This document shows, one piece after another, positions 59,614 to 64,000 of a DNA stretch of 64,000 nt (within the stretch, counting starts at the first letter, position 1; each line of letters begins with the position of its first letter). The position numbers were made by a program, and so were the translations under genes. The DNA comes from CAVVNN01 sp963838035. Its GTDB lineage: Bacteria; Actinomycetota; Thermoleophilia; Solirubrobacterales; 70-9. The notes beneath the pieces are model-generated. The model was not told the DNA's origin. It worked only from the letters and a program-made list of their open reading frames with translations, and did not search any database. Location of the stretch: assembly GCA_963838035.1 (NCBI GenBank), contig CAWIPM010000006.1, positions 1-64,000 on the forward strand, in the 5' to 3' direction.

Positions 59614-59939
59614 CCGGGGCGCGCCGTTACGAAAAGCTCCTTCGCATCGCCTCCCTGGGCGCACTCGTCCTAGCGACGGTCGTCTTACAGCTCAGCTACC
59701 GGGAACCGGGGCTTCTCTTTCTCTCGCCGATGCTCGTCATCTTCGCAACGCTGATGTTCGGACGCTATCCAGGCGAAAAGTTCCTGCTGCGGGTTGCCCA
59801 GGGCTCGGTGAGGCCGTCGCGGACACTCCCCAGGCGTCCCTGCCCCCTCGCCTTACGGTTGGTTCCCCCTCGCGGTGGCTCATTGCTCGCCACCTCGCGG
59901 GCGGGCCGGGGGCCTCCGGTTGCGATTGGGCCGAGGTGA
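59610..59939 (+). CDS. Small membrane protein, copper-cluster family (copy 3)
   Basis: A 109-residue protein with N-terminal hydrophobic segments (ASLGALVLATVVLQLSYR, GLLFLSPMLVIFATLMF) followed by GRYPGEKFLLRVAQGS, a basic Arg/Pro-rich tail and GGSLLATSRAGRGPPVAIG. It matches the copies at 22189 and 56820 in the same order of motifs. GTG overlaps the CopC-CopD stop (GTGA), so its translation is coupled, which supports a functional link to CopD. Confidence 0.7.
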   Translation: MTGARRYEKLLRIASLGALVLATVVLQLSYREPGLLFLSPMLVIFATLMFGRYPGEKFLLRVAQGSVRPSRTLPRRPCPLALRLVPPRGGSLLATSRAGRGPPVAIGPR

Positions 59940-59992
59940 GGCACCGGGCGGCCCAGCCGATCCTGAACTTCGAAGAAAGGAAACAGATCAAG

Positions 59993-60691
59993 ATGCGACG
60001 AATCGCAATTGCCGCGACCAGCGCCGTCGCGCTGCTGGCGCCAGCCGCCGCGCAGGCTCATGTCAGCCTGCACCCCAATGAGGTGCCGGTCGGCTCCTTT
60101 GCCACCCTCAACATCAGGGTGCCTAACGAGATGGAAGGAGCCAACACGGTCAAGCTCGCGGTTCAATTCCCACCCGGCTTCCTCGACGTCTCGACTGAAT
60201 ATATGCCGGGGTGGAGCGCCGAGGTAAAGACCAGCAAGCTCTCCAAGCCAGTCCAGACAAGTGACGGTGAAGTCACCGAACAGGTGCGTGAGGTCATCTG
60301 GACCGGTGATGGCAGGCAGGGCAGGATTCCCCCCGATCAGTTCCTCAACTTTCCGATCTCGACCGAGATCCCCGGCAAGGAAGGGGAAGAGCTGACCTTC
60401 AAGACGCTGCAGTACTACGACAACGGGGAAGTCGTGCGCTGGATCGGCCCTCCGGGCTCGGAAGAACCGGCGCCGCAGATCGATGTCACTGCCGAAGGCG
60501 GGCCCTTGCAGGATGTCGCCGGGAGTGAGACGGCGCCACCAAGCCCAAGTGCCGGGTCGAGCGAAGCCAAGGTAAGCAGCGGCTCGAGCGGCAGCGCCAG
60601 CAGGGGCCTGGGCCTCGCGGCCCTGGCACTGGGCGCACTGGGCCTGATTGCGGGTGGGGTGGCACTAGTCCGATCGCGCCGACCCGCTTAG
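59993..60691 (+). CDS. ycnI: YcnI/DUF1775 copper-binding protein
   Basis: A 232-residue exported protein. The signal peptide (IAIAATSAVALLAPAAAQA) leaves a mature N-terminus HVSLHPNEVPVGSFATLNI, whose N-terminal His is the known copper ligand of YcnI. The DUF1775 domain has NIRVPNEMEGANTVKLAVQF and QFLNFPISTEIPGKEGEEL. A Ser-rich linker and C-terminal membrane helix (LGLAALALGALGLIAGGVAL) anchor it. The ATG at 59993 follows GAAAGGAAACAG. Proposed metallochaperone for the CopC-CopD protein. Confidence 0.88.
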   Translation: MRRIAIAATSAVALLAPAAAQAHVSLHPNEVPVGSFATLNIRVPNEMEGANTVKLAVQFPPGFLDVSTEYMPGWSAEVKTSKLSKPVQTSDGEVTEQVREVIWTGDGRQGRIPPDQFLNFPISTEIPGKEGEELTFKTLQYYDNGEVVRWIGPPGSEEPAPQIDVTAEGGPLQDVAGSETAPPSPSAGSSEAKVSSGSSGSASRGLGLAALALGALGLIAGGVALVRSRRPA

Positions 60692-60721
60692 AGAGGGTTG
60701 AAGGAATTGTGAGATCGGCCT

Positions 60722-60768
60722 GGCACAGCGCGGTGGCTGCACGGCGTCACTCGCCACCGCGCTGTGCC
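60722..60768 (+). terminator. Strong hairpin after ycnI
   Basis: GGCACAGCGCGGTGGC and GCCACCGCGCTGTGCC form a perfect 16-bp stem around a 15-nt loop, 30 bp after the ycnI stop. Only TT follows, so it is not a classical U-tract terminator, but stems like this commonly end operons in high-GC actinobacteria. Confidence 0.65.
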
Positions 60769-60821
60769 TTGGCCTCGGTGGATGCGGTACGCCTACAAGC
60801 CCGACCCAGAGGAGTCACTCG

Positions 60822-61262
60822 ATGACGAAGGTTGCAACTCTGTTCGTCCTAGCATCGATGTCCTTGGCGATCGTCTCATGTGGCAGCAACTCCAGTCCGA
60901 CCACGACGAGTTCGACCGCCACCGAATCAAACGGGGCGTCGGCAAGAGAAGCGGGCAAGACGTCGGCCGGTGGAGGCTCGACGATCCATCTGGAAGCCGA
61001 CCCCAAGGGCCAGCTCGCCTATACGACCGCCGAAGTTACGGTGAAGGCAGGGAAGGTGACGATTGACTTCAGGAATCCGCAGGCGCTCCCCCATGACGTG
61101 GCTGTTGAAAACGAAGAGGGAGAAACCATCGGCCAGACCGAATTGATCACCGAAGGCGAAACGTTGGCGACGATGAATCTGAGGACTGGCACCTACCATT
61201 ATTACTGCACGGTGCCCGGACACAGGGAAGCCGGAATGGAAGGCACGCTGGTCGTCCGTTGA
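60822..61262 (+). CDS. Cupredoxin (type-1 copper) lipoprotein
   Basis: A 146-residue protein with a lipobox (SMSLAIVSCGS), a Ser/Thr-rich linker and a plastocyanin-like domain. All type-1 copper ligands are visible: His in QALPHDVAVENE, and Cys, His and Met in YYCTVPGHREAGMEGTLVV. It should carry electrons or copper outside the cell membrane. It follows the copper cluster after the hairpin and so has its own promoter. Confidence 0.88.
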   Translation: MTKVATLFVLASMSLAIVSCGSNSSPTTTSSTATESNGASAREAGKTSAGGGSTIHLEADPKGQLAYTTAEVTVKAGKVTIDFRNPQALPHDVAVENEEGETIGQTELITEGETLATMNLRTGTYHYYCTVPGHREAGMEGTLVVR

Positions 61263-61321
61263 AACGCCAAAGGCCAGCGCGCTCTTCGCGTCCCGACCCC
61301 CCGACCGATCGGGTCGAGAAG

Positions 61322-61359
61322 CGGATGCGGCGTCGGCGTGCCCCGCTCCGCCGCATCCG
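61322..61359. terminator. Hairpin between cupredoxin and lgt
   Basis: CGGATGCGGCG and CGCCGCATCCG form an 11-bp stem with a 16-nt loop between two convergent genes. It may terminate transcription from either side. It lies inside the open reading frame that lgt would use if its frame is followed to the next stop. Confidence 0.5.
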
Positions 61360-62193
61360 GACATGAGCACGATCCCGCCGGCGAGGATGAGGGCCGCGCC
61401 GCGCTGTGAGCGGAAGCCCGGCCTCCAGCCCTGACTCTTCGCGAACCAGAGGAAGCCGGCGAGGCAGAGCAGCGTCGCAACGTAGAAGTTGAGCCGTAGA
61501 CCGAGGAAGTGGTGGGCCGGGTCGACGCGGAGCGACTCCTCGAAGATCCGGAAGGCCGAGTAGCCGGCGACGTAGAGGGCGAAGAGGCCCGGTGGGCGGA
61601 TGCGGCGGCGGTGGCCGAGCCAGACGAGGAAGGCGGCAAGCGCGAGGTTCCAGATCAGCTCGTAGAGAAAGGTGGGGTGGAAGGTGGCGAAGGCCTCGAT
61701 AGCCCGCCGGGCGGTGGGCCGGGGAGATCTGCAGCGCCCAGGGAAGGCTGGTGGGGCCGCCGAACAGCTCCTGGTTGAAGTAGTTGCCGATCCGCCCGAT
61801 TGCCTGGCCGACGAGCAGAGCCGGGGCGGCAGCGTCCATGAAGGGCGCGGGAGAAACGCCGGCGCGCCGCAGGCGCCAGAGCCCTACCGCGGCTCCCAGA
61901 GCTATCCCGCCCCAGATGCCCATACCGCCGTCCCAGACGGCGAACGGCCCCCACCAGTGCGGTGGCACTTCGCCGCTGCTGGTCAGGTCGAAGTAGAGGC
62001 GCCCCCCGATCAGCCCGGCGGGGAAGCCCCACATCGCCACGTCGTAGACCAGTGCGCGTGAGCCGCCTGCCGCCTCCCAGCGGCGAATGGTAATCAGCAC
62101 CGCGGCAGCCAGCCCGATCACGTACATCAACCCATAGACGTGGATTTCGAACGGTCCGAGCTGGATGCCGCTCGATGCGGGGCTGGAGATCAA
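61360..62193 (-). CDS. lgt: Prolipoprotein diacylglyceryl transferase Lgt, frameshifted
   Basis: The enzyme that adds diacylglycerol to the lipobox Cys. Starts at TTG 62193 with SGIQLGPFEIHVYGLMYVIG; conserved GGMGIWGGIALG and the Lgt signature GQAIGRIGNYFNQELFGG are intact. A one-base insertion near 61700 breaks the frame after ISPAHRPAGY; the shifted frame restores ATFHPTFLYELIWNLALAAF and RLNFYVATLLCLAGFLWF. I set the 3' end by family length, because no stop occurs there: the restored frame runs on to 60927, antisense through the cupredoxin gene. The tail ALILAGGIVLMSGCGG looks like a lipobox. Confidence 0.8.
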
Positions 62194-62252
62194 GGCGTTG
62201 ATGGCGACAGCGTAGTGCGGCCGGTGGGTGAGTAAAAGATAACAAGTCTCAA

Positions 62253-62262
62253 TATCATGATA
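62253..62262 (+). promoter_or_regulatory. Palindrome TATCATGATA before the metal ABC transporter
   Basis: A perfect 10-bp palindrome in an AT-rich patch (62233-62266) that contrasts with the surrounding high GC, 38 bp before the ATG of the binding protein. A metal-responsive repressor (Zur, MntR or similar) is expected here; the half-sites do not match a consensus I can quote with certainty. Confidence 0.4.
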
Positions 62263-62299
62263 GTCTGCGCGCCCACGGAGGATCCGAACCTAGGAGACC

Positions 62300-63226
62300 A
62301 TGCCAGCCCCGCGCACCCCGATCTTTGCCAGCTTCTTGATCTTGTTCGCTTTCGGCGTGTCGGCAGCCGGATGCGGGGGGCCGAGATCGAGCTCCACCAG
62401 CTCCTCCGGCAAGCTCAACGTGGTCGCTGCCGAGGACTTCTGGGGCAGCATCGCCGCACAGCTCGGCGGCGATCGCGTTGAAGTAACCAACATCATCACC
62501 AACCCCGCCGCCGACCCCCACGACTACGAACCGACCTCAGAAGACGCGCGCGCGATGGCCGGCGCTCAGCTGGCGATCGTCAACGGGATCGGCTATGACC
62601 AGTGGGCGACGAAGCTGCTCGACGCCAACCCCAGCTCCGAACGGACGGTCCTCACGGTTGGTGACTTGCTGGGGCTGAAGGACGGGGACAACCCCCACCA
62701 GTGGTACTCGCCGACCTCGGTACAGAAGGTGATCGAACAGATAACTGCCGACTACAAGCAGGCCGATCCCGGCCACAGCTCTTACTTCGATGCCCGGCAG
62801 CATCGCTTCGAGACGGTGGGCCTCGCCAAATACCACGGCCTCATTTCCCAGATCAAGGCCCGCTATGGCGGCACCCCGGTGGGCGCCTCGGAGAGCATCT
62901 TCGAACCGCTCGCGCCGGTCATCGGCCTGAAGCTCTTGACCCCGACCAGTTTCCTCGACGCGATCGCCGAGGGAACTGAACCGACGCCGGCCGCCAAGGT
63001 GACCACCGACAAGCAGATCGCCGATAGGCAGATCAAGGTTTGGATCTACAACAGCCAGAACGCGACCCCCGACGTACAGCGGCTGAGCGACGCCGCCAAG
63101 TCGTCGGGAATCCCGGTCGCCACCGTCACCGAGACGCTGACCCCCGAAAACGCCAGCTTCCAGGCCTGGCAGGTGCACGAGCTGGAGGGGCTGCGGACGG
63201 CGCTCGCAAGAACAGCCGGCGGGTGA
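62300..63226 (+). CDS. Zn/Mn ABC transporter substrate-binding lipoprotein (ZnuA family)
   Basis: A 308-residue cluster A-I metal-binding protein. The lipobox is VSAAGCGG. Metal-site residues include His in NPAADPHDYEPTSEDARAMA and NPHQWYSPTSVQKVIEQIT; family segments AGAQLAIVNGIGYDQW and VWIYNSQNATPDVQRLSDAA follow. There is no His-rich loop, so Mn2+ or Zn2+ cannot be told apart. It overlaps the ATPase gene as GTGA. Confidence 0.9.
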   Translation: MPAPRTPIFASFLILFAFGVSAAGCGGPRSSSTSSSGKLNVVAAEDFWGSIAAQLGGDRVEVTNIITNPAADPHDYEPTSEDARAMAGAQLAIVNGIGYDQWATKLLDANPSSERTVLTVGDLLGLKDGDNPHQWYSPTSVQKVIEQITADYKQADPGHSSYFDARQHRFETVGLAKYHGLISQIKARYGGTPVGASESIFEPLAPVIGLKLLTPTSFLDAIAEGTEPTPAAKVTTDKQIADRQIKVWIYNSQNATPDVQRLSDAAKSSGIPVATVTETLTPENASFQAWQVHELEGLRTALARTAGG

Positions 63227-64000
63227 ATTCCGGCGAGGCGATCAAACTCCGTGGCGCGGCCGCCAGCCGCGGCCGCCGCTTCGTATGGTCGGGAGTCGAC
63301 CTCAACGTCGGCCAGGGCGAGTTCGTTGCAGTCCTCGGCCCAAACGGATCGGGGAAGTCGACGTTGATCCACGTCCTGCTCGGCCTCCTGCCGCTGAGCG
63401 AGGGCGGCGCCACAGTCCTCTCGGGCAGGCCCGGGTCCGCCAATGCTCAGATCGGGTACCTGCCGCAGCGGCGGAGTTTCGATGCGGGCACGCGGGTTCG
63501 CGGCCTCGATCTGGTGCGCCTGGGACTCGACGGAACGCGCTGGGGATTTCCGCTGCCGGCGGCGCTCAGCTCCTCGGGCGGGCTGCGCGGCGACCGCGTC
63601 GAGGAGGCGATCGAGCTGGTCGGTGCCGGTCCGTACGCCTCGCGCCCGATCGGGGCACTCTCAGGCGGCGAGCAGCAGCGGCTGCTGATCGCCCAAGCGC
63701 TGGTTCGCCGGCCCCGGATCCTCCTGCTCGACGAGCCGCTTGACAGCCTCGATCTCAGCAACCAGAGTGCTGTCGCTGCGCTCATACAACGGATCTGCGA
63801 CATCGAAGGGGTGACCGTGCTGCTGGTCGCCCACGACGTCAACCCGATCCTCCCCTACCTCGACCGGGTCGTCTACTTCGCTGGTGGGCGCGGCATTGAG
63901 GGGAAGCCGCGCCAGGTGATCACGAGCTCCACCCTCAGCGGCCTCTACGGCGTACCGGTCGAGGTACTGGAGACCTCCGACGGCCGTCTCGTCGTCGTCG
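63223..64000 (+). CDS. Metal ABC transporter ATP-binding protein (runs off the window)
   Basis: At least 259 residues from GTG 63223, without a stop in the window. Walker A AVLGPNGSGKSTLIHVLLGL, signature GALSGGEQQRLLIAQALVRR, Walker B PRILLLDEPLDSLDL and the switch His in VLLVAHDVNP are complete. It powers uptake with the binding protein just upstream; a permease gene is expected after the window edge. The C-terminus is not covered. Confidence 0.92.
   Translation, partial: MNSGEAIKLRGAAASRGRRFVWSGVDLNVGQGEFVAVLGPNGSGKSTLIHVLLGLLPLSEGGATVLSGRPGSANAQIGYLPQRRSFDAGTRVRGLDLVRLGLDGTRWGFPLPAALSSSGGLRGDRVEEAIELVGAGPYASRPIGALSGGEQQRLLIAQALVRRPRILLLDEPLDSLDLSNQSAVAALIQRICDIEGVTVLLVAHDVNPILPYLDRVVYFAGGRGIEGKPRQVITSSTLSGLYGVPVEVLETSDGRLVVV

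Noticed and set aside
1..64000. CRISPR arrays, rRNA, tRNA, prophage genes
   Set aside because: No regularly spaced direct repeats, no rRNA segments, no convincing tRNA cloverleaf and no phage structural genes were seen by eye.

Overview
The window is high-GC actinobacterial DNA, and the gene content suggests class Thermoleophilia (Solirubrobacterales-like). The evidence is very large secreted NHL/beta-propeller proteins with basic His/Lys/Arg tails, a SUF locus with SufU and an Rrf2 regulator, a CysO-dependent cysteine pathway, a GuaB3-type IMP dehydrogenase homologue, a WS/DGAT acyltransferase and TldD/TldE. The taxonomic call is inference; there is no rRNA gene here.

Layout. 0-8.2 kb is accessory DNA: a broken IS1182-type transposase whose middle has been replaced by remnants of an IS3 and an internally deleted IS110 element, then membrane proteins, a K+ channel, a VOC protein, a membrane-GrpB fusion and a decayed IS982-type element with clear terminal repeats. 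8.5-17.2 kb encodes a giant secreted propeller protein, a heavily frameshifted large secreted partner and a small exported protein. 17.3-21.3 kb holds fxsA, a WS/DGAT acyltransferase, ispH and small genes. 21.3-24.4 kb is a membrane cluster with a thioredoxin-fold protein lacking CxxC, a small membrane protein, a cupredoxin-like protein and a polytopic membrane protein. 24.4-31.2 kb is the SUF locus (rrf2-sufC-sufS-sufU and rieske-sufB-sufD), split by a divergent VOC gene. 31.2-35.3 kb carries htpX and a sulfur-carrier cysteine pathway (rhodanese-E1, CysO, CysM, Mec-type JAMM). 36-43.3 kb is a minus-strand operon of a glycosyltransferase, a coiled-coil protein, nadB, hyuA and hyuB. 43.4-56 kb is housekeeping: pilin, rph-rdgB-CDF, roadblock-tldD-tldE, hup-pyrF, LysM, D,D-carboxypeptidase, PfkB kinase, guaB3-guaA. 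56-61.3 kb is a copper cluster (SCO1, small membrane proteins, a His-rich protein, CopC-CopD fusion, YcnI, cupredoxin lipoprotein). 61.3-64 kb has lgt and the start of a Zn/Mn ABC transporter.

How the genes work together. A motif CCGAC-N5-CA-N-TAGGA lies directly before both SUF transcription units and resembles an IscR-type site, so the Rrf2 protein probably controls both. A different identical 17-nt promoter-like sequence precedes both the rhodanese-E1 gene and cysM, suggesting co-regulation of sulfur activation and cysteine synthesis. Three small membrane proteins share a GxYxGE-like motif and a C-terminal RPPP-like motif, and all sit beside copper genes; I do not recognise this family.

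Reliability. Several normally important genes (lgt, cysM, the D,D-carboxypeptidase, a polytopic membrane protein, a peptidase-like gene) each carry one small indel, and the secreted gene at 13.3-16.7 kb carries many. This looks at least partly like assembly error. Separately, nadB, pyrF and the carboxypeptidase have no ATG/GTG/TTG at a plausible start, and the best start overlaps the upstream stop codon as ATAG or CTGA.
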